DNA of 64,000 nucleotides from Chryseobacterium soli (GTDB lineage: Bacteria; Bacteroidota; Bacteroidia; Flavobacteriales; Weeksellaceae): positions 62,001 to 126,000 of the forward strand of contig NZ_JPRH01000008.1 of NCBI RefSeq assembly GCF_000737705.1, given 5' to 3'. The position numbers were made by a program, and so were the translations under genes. Every line of letters starts with the position of its first letter. Position 1 is the stretch's first letter. Shown here piece after piece: positions 43,531 to 54,073 of the stretch. The notes below the pieces were generated by a model, which was not told the DNA's origin, searched no databases, and saw only the letters and a program-made list of their open reading frames with translations.

Positions 43531-44091
43531 TTAAATATGCTGTTCTACTTTTTCAAAATAATGGATCACTCCTACTTCCGGAATGGAGCGTGTATCAGCC
43601 ATACATTCATTTTCATAATTTCTGCTGTTCTCTAAAAATGAATGACTGAACAATACATAGGAGGGCTGCTCGGCAAATTCATTTTTAAGGAGCTGATGCG
43701 CTTCTACGATAGTTTTACCGTATAACTTTTTAAAGCGTCCAATCGTATATTGTGAGAATTTTCCGTAATGAACAATAAATTTCAACGAAAGATCAATAGT
43801 CGTGCTTAAGATCTCATTGAGTTCTTTGATTTTAAGGGTAAAGGCATCCTGCATCTTACACAGCATGTTAGAAATATTCCGGTAGGACGGATTTTTTTCG
43901 TACCGGTAAAATAAGATCGCATCTCCTTCGATTTCTGAGATCTCAAAATACTGGTTATTCATATCGATAAGTGTGGAAAGGAGCTGTCTGACAATATATT
44001 CTCCTGTATATAGTTTTGTATTGAATACAAATTCGGTAAATCCATTAAGATCCGGAATAAGTATGATACCCTCTTGTATATTTGCATTCAT
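43531..44091 (-). CDS. DUF2652 protein, degenerate nucleotidyl-cyclase-like fold
   Basis: 186 residues. LIPDLNGFTEFVFNTKLYTG and EISEIEGDAILFYRYEKNP correspond to the metal-binding strands of class III adenylate/guanylate cyclases (Asp in PDLNGF, Asp in EGDAIL). The family is called DUF2652 and is frequent in Bacteroidota; enzymatic activity is unproven. FIVHYGKFSQYTIGRFKKLY follows. Cytoplasmic, next to the RND efflux operon with which it may share transcription (55-base gap). Confidence 0.82.
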   Translation of the reverse strand: MNANIQEGIILIPDLNGFTEFVFNTKLYTGEYIVRQLLSTLIDMNNQYFEISEIEGDAILFYRYEKNPSYRNISNMLCKMQDAFTLKIKELNEILSTTIDLSLKFIVHYGKFSQYTIGRFKKLYGKTIVEAHQLLKNEFAEQPSYVLFSHSFLENSRNYENECMADTRSIPEVGVIHYFEKVEQHI

Positions 44092-44146
44092 AGTATATGT
44101 TTTAAAAACCTGCTGTATCTATAGACGCAACAGGTTTTATTTTACT

Positions 44147-45568
44147 TTATTGCCAACCGCCTCCTACCGAGCGGTAAAGAGCGGTTATTGCGTTTAGGCG
44201 TTGGGCTTTCAGTGAAGCTAGATCCAATTCAGCCTGCAGCTTATTGGTCTGTGCAATGATCACTTCCACATAGGTCGCTGCATTATATTTAAATAAAATA
44301 TCTGCTTTCTTCACAGCTTCACCCGATTTCACGGCCAATCCTTCAGCAATTTTCTGCTGCTCTTCAAGCTTCTGAATCTGCACCAGCGCATCGGAAACCT
44401 CACCTACCGCTTTCAACACAGACTGCTTAAAATTAATCTCCGCCTGATCTGCCAGTACTTTCGATTGCTCATACTGGGTTTTCAGCTGTTTTCCATTCAA
44501 AATAGGCTGCGCAATCGTTCCGGCGATCATTCCAAACAGAGAACCGGGAACACTGAACCATTTACTGGCCTGAAAAGCATTCAATCCGCCTTGTCCGGTA
44601 ATATTCAGTGACGGATACATGCTCATTTTAGCCACATGAATAGCCGCTGCACTTTTTCTCACTTCCAGTTCGGCACTTTTCACATCCGGTCTGTAGCTCA
44701 ATAATTCTGAAGGAACTCCCGCTGCAACCGCAGCAGGTGATTCAACATGGTTCAGTCCTGCCTTTCTTTCAATCACGTCAGGCATCGAACCTGTCAAAAG
44801 ACTCAAAGCATTTTCCTGTACCGCAATGGAACTTTCAATTGCCGGAATGGTTTTTAAAATCTGGTCTTTTACAATTTCCTGCTGCTGTACGGCTAAGGCA
44901 GTTGTCAATCCCACTTCCTGCTGTTTTGTTAAAAACTTTAATGTACTTTCAGCGTAGATAAGGTTGGATTTCGTGATTTCCAGCTGGGTATCCAGCATCA
45001 GCAGGTTATAATATCCCTGTACTACTGAAGCTACCAGTCCGGTTTTTACGGCTTTCGCAGCTTCCTGGGTTTTAAGATATTCCACTAATGCCTGTTCTTT
45101 ACGACCTTTAATTTTACCCCAAATATCAGCTTCCCAGGAAATATTCACAGCACTGCTGTAATCTTCGGTATACTTTTTTCCCATAAATTGACCGGCCATC
45201 ATCCCGTTCATACTGTTGTCTGAAGGGCGGCTAAGGCTGGCATTTCCAATCGTAGCGCTTATGGTTGGAACATTTGCCCACTTGCTTTGGTTGTAGGCTA
45301 AAGAAGCGTATTCGATTTGTTTTAAAGCCACCAAAAGATCATTATTCTGAAGAACAGCTTTATCAATCAATGCGACCAGTACCGGATCTTTAAAAAAATC
45401 TTTGTAGCTGATCTCGGCAATATTCTCTTCCTGTTCTCCTGCCTTGACGGTGTCACTTCTAAAAGCTTCCGGCATTTTCACCTCCGGACGCCCATATTTC
45501 TGGACCTTACAGGAAACTGCAGCTCCTGAAATTAATGTTATATATGCTATATTTTTAATTGAATTCAT
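44147..45568 (-). CDS. Outer-membrane factor of RND efflux system (TolC/NodT-like lipoprotein)
   Basis: 473 residues with a lipoprotein signal (IKNIAYITLISGAAVSC). Two TolC-type repeats with long coiled-coil regions are seen: NNDLLVALKQIEYASLAYNQ, AVNISWEADIWGKIKGRKEQ, LLSYRPDVKSAELEVRKSAA and EVSDALVQIQKLEEQQK. It forms the channel that carries drugs out through the outer membrane, together with the pump and adaptor encoded just upstream. The start is 18 bases after the pump gene. Confidence 0.92.
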   Translation of the reverse strand: MNSIKNIAYITLISGAAVSCKVQKYGRPEVKMPEAFRSDTVKAGEQEENIAEISYKDFFKDPVLVALIDKAVLQNNDLLVALKQIEYASLAYNQSKWANVPTISATIGNASLSRPSDNSMNGMMAGQFMGKKYTEDYSSAVNISWEADIWGKIKGRKEQALVEYLKTQEAAKAVKTGLVASVVQGYYNLLMLDTQLEITKSNLIYAESTLKFLTKQQEVGLTTALAVQQQEIVKDQILKTIPAIESSIAVQENALSLLTGSMPDVIERKAGLNHVESPAAVAAGVPSELLSYRPDVKSAELEVRKSAAAIHVAKMSMYPSLNITGQGGLNAFQASKWFSVPGSLFGMIAGTIAQPILNGKQLKTQYEQSKVLADQAEINFKQSVLKAVGEVSDALVQIQKLEEQQKIAEGLAVKSGEAVKKADILFKYNAATYVEVIIAQTNKLQAELDLASLKAQRLNAITALYRSVGGGWQ

Positions 45569-45586
45569 TGTTAAAAATCATTTGAA

Positions 45587-48500
45587 TTAATACTCCCAAT
45601 CGGCTTCTGTAACAACTTTCCCGTTAATTTTTTCATGCAGTGCCTGGAATACGACAAAAAGAACCGGAACGATGAAAATTCCTAAAACAGTTCCGAAAAG
45701 CATTCCTGAAATAGCAGCATATCCGATCGAAAGATTCCCCATTGCTGAAGGTCCCACCACAAATATCAAAGGAATCAGTCCGGTAATAAATGCCAGGGAA
45801 GTCATCAGAATAGGACGTAGACGCGCTTTTGCCCCTTCTACCGCAGAAGCGATAAGACTTTTTCCTGCCCTGCGACGCTGGATCGCAAATTCCACGATAA
45901 GAATACCGTTCTTGGCCAATAGCCCGATCAACATGACCAACGCAATCTGCACATAAATATTATTGGACAGATCTGCCAGCGTAATCCCGACAAACACCCC
46001 TGACAAACCAACCGGAATTGCGATAAGTACGGCAAACGGAAGAACATAACTTTCATACTGCGCTGATAAAAGGAAAAATACAAACACGATACACAATCCG
46101 AAAATCATCACCGACTGTGAACTGGAGCCTGCTTCTTCCCTACTCATCCCTTTATAATCATAGGTATATCCCGGAGGAAGCACCTGCTTGCTGACTTCTT
46201 CAATCGCTGCCATCGCCTGTCCCGTACTAAATCCCGGTGCCGGCATCACGGTAAGGTTGGAAGAGTTAAACAGGTTGAAACGGTCTACCACCTCTGCTCC
46301 TGTCACTTGTTTCAGGGTAACCAGCGTGTTTACCGGAACCATTTCATTGGCATTGTTTTTAACGAAAATTCCGTTCAGTGATTCTTTATCCTGTCTTGAT
46401 TCCGGGGTAGCCTGCACCAATACTCTGTAATATTTCCCGAATCTGTTGAAATCTGAAGACTGGATACTTCCGTAATATCCCTGCATTACGCCGAGCACAT
46501 CGGAAACATTCACTCCCAGCTGTGCTGCTTTTACCTCATCTACAAGAACTTCAAACTGAGGATAGGTTACATCAAACGTAGTAAATGCTACGGCTACTTC
46601 AGGACGCTGCATCAAAGCACCCATCATTCCATATGAGATATTTCCCAAATTCTGAAGCTCGCCGTTGGTACGGTCCTGCAGAACAAGTTCCATACCGCTG
46701 GTATTTCCAAAGCCGTCTACCGTTGGTGTATTGATCACGAGGAAATTCGCCCTTTTATCCTGAGAGAGCATTCCCTGGGTTTGCCCGATGATATCATTGA
46801 TATTATTAACCTTCCCTCTTTCACCGCCTTTTTTTAATTTAACGAAAATAGATGCTGCAGAAGAAGACATCGATCCACTGAAAAGGTTCAGTCCATCCAC
46901 CGAAATTACTTTATCGACTGCAGGATTTTTAAGCAGAAGATCTTCCGTATCTGAAACAACTTTTGAGGTTCTGTCTTTTGAAGCTCCGGGAGCAAGATTA
47001 GCGGTCACAATGATGAAACTTTGGTCTTCGTCAGGAATAAATCCTTTTGGAGTGGTCATAGACATCCAGACAAACAATCCTCCGAAAGCTACAATCAATA
47101 CCAATGCGACCCATTTTCTTTTCAACAGAAACAATACTGCTTTTCCGTAACGGAAGGTCAGTTTATTAAAGCTTGCATTAAAGCCCGCAAAGAAACGGTC
47201 TTTGAAATTCATATTCTCTTGGGAACCTCCGTGATGCTGCTGTTTCAGGAATAAGGCACATAAAGCCGGGCTCAATGTTAAGGCATTCACAGCAGAAATA
47301 ACAATCGCAATGGCTAATGTCAGTGCAAACTGCTGGTAGAAAAGTCCTGTTGAACCACTCATAAATGCTACCGGAACGAATACCGCAGACATAATCAGGG
47401 TAATGGAAACAATCGCTCCTGTGATTTCGCTCATTGCCGACATCGTAGCCGCTCTTGCATTCAGCTTTTTATGTTCCATTTTAGCATGAACCGCTTCTAC
47501 CACAACAATGGCGTCATCTACCACAATACCAATCGCCAGCACTAAGGCGAAAAGCGTCAGAATATTGATCGAGAATCCGAATACATTCATAAAGAAGAAT
47601 GTACCTACAATAGACACCGGAACTGCAATAGCCGGAATCAGGGTAGAACGGAAATCCTGAAGGAAAATATAGACAACAATAAACACTAAGATAAAGGCCT
47701 CAATCAGGGTATGAATTACCTGCTCTATGGACTGATCCAGCGCTTCTTTGGTCGCATACGGAATTTCATAAGCCATTCCTTCCGGAAAAGATTTTTCAAG
47801 TTCTTTCATTCTTTCCTGAAGCGCGATCTGAACTTCATTTGCATTGGATCCCGCCATCTGGAACATCGCCATCGTTACAGAAGCTTTTTTGTTAAAATTC
47901 GAAGAAACGGTATAACTGTACGCTCCAAACTCTACTTTTGCAACATCTTTTAATTTCAATACGGAACCGTCACTTAAGGCTTTTATCGTAATATTTTCAT
48001 ATTGCTGCGGCTCTGTAAATTTCCCTTTATAGCGAAGAACATACTCCATGGATTCTTTACTTCTTTCCCCGAAACGGCCGGGTGCTGCTTCCAGGTTCTG
48101 GGACTGGATCGCACGCGACACATCTGAAGGTGTCAGGTTATAAGAAGTCAGTTTATTCGGGTCCAGCCATACGCGCATTGAGTAATCTTTATTCCCGTAG
48201 ACCATGGCATCTCCCACTCCTTTTACTCTTTTCAGTTCAGGAACGATATTGATTTTAGCATAGTTTTCCAGGAAAAGATCATCCATAGTACCGTCTTTAC
48301 TGGTCAGTGAGATCATAGCGATCATACTGTTCTGTCTCTTCAGGGTTGTAATTCCCGCCTGTACTACTTCCGCAGGAAGCTGGTTGGTTACCTGTGCGAC
48401 TCTGTTCTGTACGTTGATAGCGGCCTGATCGGGATCTGTTCCCAATTTAAAAATCACTGTAATACTCAATGTCCCATCATTACTTGCCGTTGAGGTAATG

Positions 48501-48730
48501 TAGTCCATATTTTCTACTCCATTGATGGCATTTTCCAGAGGTGGCGCCACTGATCTGGCGATCGTTTCTGCATTGGCTCCGGGGTAAGCAGCCGTTACCA
48601 TCACGGTAGGCGGCGCAATATCCGGAAATTTGGTAATCGGCAGATTGAGCATACCGACAATTCCGAGAATGACCAACAGTACTGAAATAACTGTTGCCAA
48701 TACCGGCCTTTTTATAATTTTCTTTAGCAT
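45587..48730 (-). CDS. RND multidrug efflux pump, HAE-1/AcrB-like
   Basis: 1047 residues, the full length of HAE-1 pumps, with twelve helices in two halves. Start MLKKIIKRPVLATVISVLLV; the proton-relay Asp pair is in GIVVDDAIVVVEAVHAKMEH and the Lys in LIGLLAKNGILIVEFA. Periplasmic porter segments include PTVMVTAAYPGANAETIARS. Proton-driven export of hydrophobic drugs, dyes or detergents. Central gene of an adaptor-pump-channel operon. Confidence 0.95.
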   Translation of the reverse strand: MLKKIIKRPVLATVISVLLVILGIVGMLNLPITKFPDIAPPTVMVTAAYPGANAETIARSVAPPLENAINGVENMDYITSTASNDGTLSITVIFKLGTDPDQAAINVQNRVAQVTNQLPAEVVQAGITTLKRQNSMIAMISLTSKDGTMDDLFLENYAKINIVPELKRVKGVGDAMVYGNKDYSMRVWLDPNKLTSYNLTPSDVSRAIQSQNLEAAPGRFGERSKESMEYVLRYKGKFTEPQQYENITIKALSDGSVLKLKDVAKVEFGAYSYTVSSNFNKKASVTMAMFQMAGSNANEVQIALQERMKELEKSFPEGMAYEIPYATKEALDQSIEQVIHTLIEAFILVFIVVYIFLQDFRSTLIPAIAVPVSIVGTFFFMNVFGFSINILTLFALVLAIGIVVDDAIVVVEAVHAKMEHKKLNARAATMSAMSEITGAIVSITLIMSAVFVPVAFMSGSTGLFYQQFALTLAIAIVISAVNALTLSPALCALFLKQQHHGGSQENMNFKDRFFAGFNASFNKLTFRYGKAVLFLLKRKWVALVLIVAFGGLFVWMSMTTPKGFIPDEDQSFIIVTANLAPGASKDRTSKVVSDTEDLLLKNPAVDKVISVDGLNLFSGSMSSSAASIFVKLKKGGERGKVNNINDIIGQTQGMLSQDKRANFLVINTPTVDGFGNTSGMELVLQDRTNGELQNLGNISYGMMGALMQRPEVAVAFTTFDVTYPQFEVLVDEVKAAQLGVNVSDVLGVMQGYYGSIQSSDFNRFGKYYRVLVQATPESRQDKESLNGIFVKNNANEMVPVNTLVTLKQVTGAEVVDRFNLFNSSNLTVMPAPGFSTGQAMAAIEEVSKQVLPPGYTYDYKGMSREEAGSSSQSVMIFGLCIVFVFFLLSAQYESYVLPFAVLIAIPVGLSGVFVGITLADLSNNIYVQIALVMLIGLLAKNGILIVEFAIQRRRAGKSLIASAVEGAKARLRPILMTSLAFITGLIPLIFVVGPSAMGNLSIGYAAISGMLFGTVLGIFIVPVLFVVFQALHEKINGKVVTEADWEY

Positions 48731-48746
48731 AATTTTTTCTTAATTC

Positions 48747-49892
48747 TTACGATTTTTTGGGTTGGCCATTTTTCTTCTGCGCTACAACAGGAGTTCCCGG
48801 CTGTAGTCTGTCGAAACCGGTAACGATATACTGATCTCCAGCCTTAAGCCCTTTTGATACAATAAAATGGTCGCCCGCTTTTCCGCTTACCTCGATAGGA
48901 AGCTGGGCAGCTTTTCCTTCCTTGATGGTGAATACAAAGGTTTTATCCTGAATAATTCGGGTAGAAGCGATAGGAAGAAGGATCACATTGCTGTACAACT
49001 GGTCCAGTACGATCTTCCCGGTATTTCCGCTTCTTAACAGGTTGTTGGGATTGTTGAACTTTGCTCTGAGCGTAATGGAACCTGTGGTTTTATTGAACTG
49101 TCCTTCAACGGCATCAATTTTCCCTGTTTCCGCATATTTTTCACCTCCTGAAAGTAATAAAGAAACGGCTGGTGTATTTTTTATAATTTCTTCAATACTG
49201 CTTCCTTTATACTGTTTTTGAAAATTGTTAAAATCATTTTCACTCAGGCTGAAATAAGTATACACCTGATGAATATCCGACAACATCGTAATAGCATCCT
49301 GATTTCCCGGCGTCAGTAAACTTCCCAAACGGTAGTTGAACCTTCCGATGTATCCGCTTACCGGAGCTTTAATAGTAGAAAAATTAAGATTAATTTTTGC
49401 CGACTCAATAGAAGATAGCGACTGGCTTACGGCACCTCTTGCCGCATTATAGGCTGCTTCAGCCTCCTTCACCTGGATATCCGAAACCATTTTATTTTTG
49501 AAAAGTTCTTTTTTGCGGTCTACATCGATTTTAGAGGTGGAAAGATTAGCCTGTGCTGAAATTAAGGCAGCCTGAGCACTTTTAAGCTGCTCCCGGAAGA
49601 TCTGATCTTCAATTTTAAACAATGGCTGCCCGGCTCTCACGTAATCGCCTTCATCTACAAAAATTTTCGATAAATATCCGGTGACCTGAGGTCTGATTTC
49701 TACGTTGGAAACTCCTTCAACAGAAGCGGCATATTCCCTGGAAACAGAGGCGTCTCCCTGCTGTACGGTTTCTACCGGAAGTTCCGGTGCCTGCTGCTGA
49801 TAAGACTGGTTTTGATTATTTTTCCTGCATCCCACCAATACGATAAGCGCGAGGAAAAGTATCGGTGATTTTTGAATAAAAAATCTCTGCAT
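48747..49892 (-). CDS. RND efflux periplasmic adaptor (AcrA/MexA-like lipoprotein)
   Basis: 381 residues. Lipoprotein signal SPILFLALIVLVGC. Membrane-fusion-protein pattern: EIRPQVTGYLSKIFVDEGDY (lipoyl/barrel-sandwich), coiled-coil hairpin QLKSAQAALISAQANLS to KEAEAAYNAARGAV, then FSTIKAPVSGYIGRFNYRLG. First gene of the efflux operon (order adaptor, pump, channel; gaps 16 and 18 bases). Confidence 0.93.
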   Translation of the reverse strand: MQRFFIQKSPILFLALIVLVGCRKNNQNQSYQQQAPELPVETVQQGDASVSREYAASVEGVSNVEIRPQVTGYLSKIFVDEGDYVRAGQPLFKIEDQIFREQLKSAQAALISAQANLSTSKIDVDRKKELFKNKMVSDIQVKEAEAAYNAARGAVSQSLSSIESAKINLNFSTIKAPVSGYIGRFNYRLGSLLTPGNQDAITMLSDIHQVYTYFSLSENDFNNFQKQYKGSSIEEIIKNTPAVSLLLSGGEKYAETGKIDAVEGQFNKTTGSITLRAKFNNPNNLLRSGNTGKIVLDQLYSNVILLPIASTRIIQDKTFVFTIKEGKAAQLPIEVSGKAGDHFIVSKGLKAGDQYIVTGFDRLQPGTPVVAQKKNGQPKKS

Positions 49893-50122
49893 AACAATAT
49901 TCCTTTAAATTTTACGGGGCAAAATTCGCCCTAAAAAAATTCAAGAGAAATATTCAAAAAACTCCTTATTTTGTCAAAAAGACTCCTTATTTTTTAAAAT
50001 ATGAGAAATATCATATTTTAGCTTTATCAGAATATAGAGATCATTGTATTTCATCATCCACATGAAGATACTGATTATAATTTAGCAAAAAGACAACTTA
50101 GCCAATCTCATAATTCTTATCA

Positions 50123-51040
50123 TTAATAAAGGTCATCTTTTTTATACATCAACGGTGATTTTCCGGTGTGTTTTTTAAAGAACTTGCTAAAGGATGCCTG
50201 ATCTGGAAATTTAAGCTGTGCTGCAGCCTCTCCCACATTGGTAGTTGAGTTTTTAAGCAGCAGTCTTGCTTCTACCGCCAGCACCTGATGAATAATATCC
50301 CGTGGAGATTTATACATCGTCTTATTGATCACTTTTGTAAGGTATTTCCGGCTGATACACAGCTTGTCTGCATAAAACTGAACGTTATGCTGTTCTTTAA
50401 AATGCTCACGGACCAAGATGAAAAAACTGGTGGTAATTTCATCTTCACGGTAGGTTACCTGATGAGGTTTTTCTATTTTTTTAAAGTAATTGTCAATCTC
50501 ATAAATAACCAGCGAAAAGTGATGCCAGATCATTTCATTGAAATAATAATCATCCCTTTCGGTATTGTTCAGGGTCTTTAATTCGTCAAGATGAAAACTA
50601 AGCTTTCTGAAGATATCAGGGTCTTTCCTGATGATATGAGTAGGATCCGAAGAAAGACTTTTCAGGACATCATTGGATTTATAATTAAAACCTGCATCGG
50701 AAATAAAATCCACCGAAAAGAAGATATATTTTGCGACATAATCATCCGAAATACGCTCTACCCAAAACGTTTCCGCAATCGGACAGAAGACCACATCTCC
50801 TTTTTCCACATCATAGCCTTTTTCGTCAAGTCTGAACCGGATATTGCCTTCCTCAACCAAAAATATGCAGAAATAATCGGATCGATAGGGAACATTCAGC
50901 TTTACTGCATAATTCGCTTTATCGATGGTCATCACCACGAATTCTTTTATTCTTAAATCAAATTCTACCTGCTCCAGCAATTCTTCAAAGGTAAATACTG
51001 AGATAAATTCTGAGGGGACTTGTTTCGTTTTTTTGGACAT
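50123..51040 (-). CDS. AraC-family transcriptional regulator
   Basis: 305 residues with a cupin-like N-terminal sensor (FCIFLVEEGNIRFRLDEKGY, DVVFCPIAETFWVERI) and a C-terminal AraC domain (VQFYADKLCISRKYLTKVIN and VGEAAAQLKFPDQASFSKFF followed by HTGKSPLMYKK). It lies 230 bases upstream of the efflux operon in the same orientation and is a natural candidate for its regulator; this is inference from position. Confidence 0.9.
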   Translation of the reverse strand: MSKKTKQVPSEFISVFTFEELLEQVEFDLRIKEFVVMTIDKANYAVKLNVPYRSDYFCIFLVEEGNIRFRLDEKGYDVEKGDVVFCPIAETFWVERISDDYVAKYIFFSVDFISDAGFNYKSNDVLKSLSSDPTHIIRKDPDIFRKLSFHLDELKTLNNTERDDYYFNEMIWHHFSLVIYEIDNYFKKIEKPHQVTYREDEITTSFFILVREHFKEQHNVQFYADKLCISRKYLTKVINKTMYKSPRDIIHQVLAVEARLLLKNSTTNVGEAAAQLKFPDQASFSKFFKKHTGKSPLMYKKDDLY

Positions 51041-51192
51041 TGCTAGGTATTGGATGCGAAAATAATGAATAAAACACCTTGAATCTTAATGTTTCCATTG
51101 AAAGCATAAATCATTCTTTTTGATTGCGTGTGTGAAATTGTAAGCAAAATCAGTACATGGTCTGCAATTATCTAAATTCAGATTGGGATCAC

Positions 51193-51942
51193 TTATCTTA
51201 TTTCAACAATCAATTCCTTTTCATAGCCATTGTATTTTTCATCAATATAGCCATGAGGATTACAAATCACTTCAGTGTCGCCAATGGTATACCTGCAAGG
51301 GGTATGAATATGCCCATGAATCCAGTACAATGGCTGATATTCCCGGATCATGTCTTCAAGATTGGAAGCATAGGCAGCCGTAAGCGGATCTTCTTTATAA
51401 TGTTCCGGAACCGATTGAATACTGGGCGCATGATGGGTAATAACGATATTTTTAAGTTCTGCTGAGTTTTCAAGGCTTTCTTTTAACCATATTTTAGAGA
51501 ACTGATGGATCTTAAAAGTATCGATGGTCCTCATTTTTGAATAGGAAGGATCGCGTCTGATCATTTTGTAATCATTCATTTTAGGTTGACAGAGCATTCC
51601 GTATTCCAGAGGATTTCCAAAAATTGAAAAATCTGTCCATAGAGTTGCTCCATGAAACCGTATTCCGTCAATATCTACGAAATCGTTTTCAAGTACAAAG
51701 ATTTTTGACTCTTTTGCTGCTTCTTTTATTTTGTGTAATGTTTTCGGATAGGAACCTTTATAATATTCATGATTTCCCAACACATAGAGCACCGGTTTAT
51801 GGGGAATTTTATTTTTGATCCATTCAATTCCTTTCGTTCCCAGATTCACATCACCAGCCAATACAACAACATCTGCATGATCAAAAGAAAGCTCGGTACT
51901 TCCAAACTCCTGATGCAGATCGCTGATGATTTGTATTTTCAT
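51193..51942 (-). CDS. Calcineurin-like metallophosphoesterase
   Basis: 249 residues with the five metallophosphatase motifs: IISDLHQEFG (DxH), VVVLAGDVNLGT (GDxx), VLYVLGNHEYY (GNHE), VITHHAPS and WIHGHIHTP. Cytoplasmic two-metal hydrolase of unknown substrate; nucleotides or phosphoproteins are typical for the fold. No operon partner. Confidence 0.9.
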   Translation of the reverse strand: MKIQIISDLHQEFGSTELSFDHADVVVLAGDVNLGTKGIEWIKNKIPHKPVLYVLGNHEYYKGSYPKTLHKIKEAAKESKIFVLENDFVDIDGIRFHGATLWTDFSIFGNPLEYGMLCQPKMNDYKMIRRDPSYSKMRTIDTFKIHQFSKIWLKESLENSAELKNIVITHHAPSIQSVPEHYKEDPLTAAYASNLEDMIREYQPLYWIHGHIHTPCRYTIGDTEVICNPHGYIDEKYNGYEKELIVEIR

Positions 51943-51951
51943 GATGCAAAA

Positions 51952-51984
51952 ATAAAAAGAACCGGCTTATTTTAACCGGTTCTT
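51952..51984 (-). terminator. Intrinsic terminator of the DHA2 exporter gene
   Basis: Stem AGAACCGG / CCGGTTCT with an AT-rich 10-base loop; the minus strand continues TTTTTATTTT. Located 29 bases beyond the stop codon at 52013. Confidence 0.85.
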
Positions 51985-52012
51985 CTTTATTTATTTTATT
52001 TCAAAGCTATCT

Positions 52013-53401
52013 TTAGGAAACTGCCATTTCAGCTTTTTTACTTTTTAAACTCTTCATGATAAAGTAAAACAATAGGCCGATTGCTGACAGCGCATAGCCG
52101 ATAAGAATGATCAGACTAAGACCGCTTACGGCATATTCTGACGGAAATATCTGGCTCATCAAGGTCATGAAAGACAATCCTATTCCTGCTCCCAGAAAAT
52201 AGCTGGTAGAACTTAAACTTGAAGCCACTCCGTAGTCTGAAGGATCCACATCCTGGATTCCCATTACTGAAAGTGCTGTAAAACAAAAGGTCATCCCTAT
52301 TCCTGAAATACAGGCCGCTCCCAACAACACTACTGTAAGTGGATGGCCAATATATACGGAAATTAGTAAAAACAAAGCTCCGGCAAGCATAAACATCCAT
52401 CCTAAAATTCCCATTTGTGATGAATTGAACCTCTTGGAAACATGAGGCAGGATAAATTTCGCCACCAACGCAGAGACAATACTGAATGGAACCAGCATTA
52501 AGCCCGCCGAAGCAGCACTGTGGTCCATATCTTTCTGCAACATCAGGGAAATCAGGAACAAAAATCCAATAAAAAATGCCCCTAATGCAATGAAAGCCAT
52601 ATTTGAAATCCTTAACGACCGGTGTTTGAATACCTGTAGATCGATCAAAGGGTTATCTACGGATCGTAAACGGTAGAAAACTGCTAATAAAAAGACTACT
52701 GAAAGAACCAGTGATCCAATAATCAGAAATGGCTGTTCCTGGATATGAATCAGTTCATGAGCACCATATGTTAAACTTAAAAGTCCTAACACAAGCAGCA
52801 GCCCGGATATAATATCTGTCTTTTGTGTTTCACTATTTTTCTCATCTGCAGGCAGATACTTGTAAGCACATACAAGGGTTATCAGAAGAATAGGAACATT
52901 GATGAGAAATACCCAATGCCAGCTGAGATAGGTACTGATAATCCCACCAATAGACAATCCGCTTCCTGAACCAATAGCCGCAAAGGAACTGAAAATTCCT
53001 ATCGCGCGGTTACGCTCCTGTTCAGCTTTGAATGTATTGGTTACAATCGATAAAGCCGAGGGCATGATGAATGCCGCTCCCAATCCCTGCAAAGCACGGA
53101 AGATTGCTAACACCTCAAAATTATGTGATAATCCGGCTCCTAAGGAAGTCAGCATAAAAATAAGTCCCCCTATAAGAAATACTTTTTTTCGGCCGATCTG
53201 GTCTGAAAGCTTCCCGCCAATGATTAAAAAACCTCCAAAAAATAGTACATACAACGTTTGCAGCCACTGTACAGTTTCTGCCCCAATATTGAACTGCTTC
53301 TGAATAGCAGGAATGGTAAGGTTAATAATAGCAATATCCAACGCCTCTACAAAAGTTCCAACTGATGCAATTATTAAGATTAAATTCTTCCGTGCTTCCA
53401 T
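52013..53401 (-). CDS. MFS multidrug exporter, DHA2-like (EmrB/QacA type)
   Basis: 462 residues from the ATG at 53399-53401 (MEARKNLILI); the frame is open further upstream, but those 34 codons run through the promoter region and are not protein-like. Motif A is GGKLSDQIGRKKVF and motif C-like GIFSSFAAIGSGSGLSIGG; FVEALDIAIINLTIPAIQ in helix 1 is the DHA2 signature. It should export hydrophobic toxic compounds by proton exchange. Divergent from an Lrp-type regulator, 143 bases apart. Confidence 0.9.
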   Translation of the reverse strand: MEARKNLILIIASVGTFVEALDIAIINLTIPAIQKQFNIGAETVQWLQTLYVLFFGGFLIIGGKLSDQIGRKKVFLIGGLIFMLTSLGAGLSHNFEVLAIFRALQGLGAAFIMPSALSIVTNTFKAEQERNRAIGIFSSFAAIGSGSGLSIGGIISTYLSWHWVFLINVPILLITLVCAYKYLPADEKNSETQKTDIISGLLLVLGLLSLTYGAHELIHIQEQPFLIIGSLVLSVVFLLAVFYRLRSVDNPLIDLQVFKHRSLRISNMAFIALGAFFIGFLFLISLMLQKDMDHSAASAGLMLVPFSIVSALVAKFILPHVSKRFNSSQMGILGWMFMLAGALFLLISVYIGHPLTVVLLGAACISGIGMTFCFTALSVMGIQDVDPSDYGVASSLSSTSYFLGAGIGLSFMTLMSQIFPSEYAVSGLSLIILIGYALSAIGLLFYFIMKSLKSKKAEMAVS

Positions 53402-53544
53402 ATGATTCAAATTTCCTGCAAAATTAACAATAACAGAACGTATGTGAAAATTATATACTAAATTTGGAACAAATATGAATATTAGTGAATTAATAAAGAA
53501 CAATTACACTATTAGCACTAGTTAATCATCTAAAAACAGAACAA

Positions 53545-54015
53545 ATGGCATCAGAAAATTACACTCCGGACGAGAAAGACCTTTCTATTTTACGATTATT
53601 ACAGAAAGATGCAAAGCTTAGTGTGCGGGATATCTCGGCAAGAATCAACCTAAGCCCTACTCCAACGCATGAACGTATAAAACGTATGGAAAAGCTTGGA
53701 ATCATTAAGGAATACACCGCCGTAGTAGACCGTAAGAAAGTGAATAAAGGTATGATGGTGATCTGTATGATCGCCCTGAACGTTCACAACAAAAAAACAG
53801 CCGGAAAGTTTATAGAAGAGGTAGGAAAACTGAAAGAGGTGGTAGAATTCTATAACATCAGTGGTGATTTTGATTTTATGCTGAAAATACTGGCTCCGAA
53901 TATGGATGAATTCCATGAATTCTTTATCAATAAGCTTTCTGAAATTGAAGGTATCGGGCAGACCAAAAGCATCTTCGTGATGAACAGTATTAAAGAAAGT
54001 GGGCAGATTCTTTAA
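53545..54015 (+). CDS. Lrp/AsnC-family transcriptional regulator
   Basis: 156 residues: N-terminal helix-turn-helix (ILRLLQKDAKLSVRDISARI, LSPTPTHERIKRMEKLGII) and a C-terminal RAM/ligand domain (VVEFYNISGDFDFMLKILAP). Such proteins sense amino acids. The divergent exporter gene is the likely target. TAAATTTG at 53459-53466 is a possible -7 box for this gene. Confidence 0.92.
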   Translation: MASENYTPDEKDLSILRLLQKDAKLSVRDISARINLSPTPTHERIKRMEKLGIIKEYTAVVDRKKVNKGMMVICMIALNVHNKKTAGKFIEEVGKLKEVVEFYNISGDFDFMLKILAPNMDEFHEFFINKLSEIEGIGQTKSIFVMNSIKESGQIL

Positions 54016-54073
54016 ATGGCCAATCATTTCAGATAATGTAAACTCATTTACACTTTTATTTTAAACACTTTAG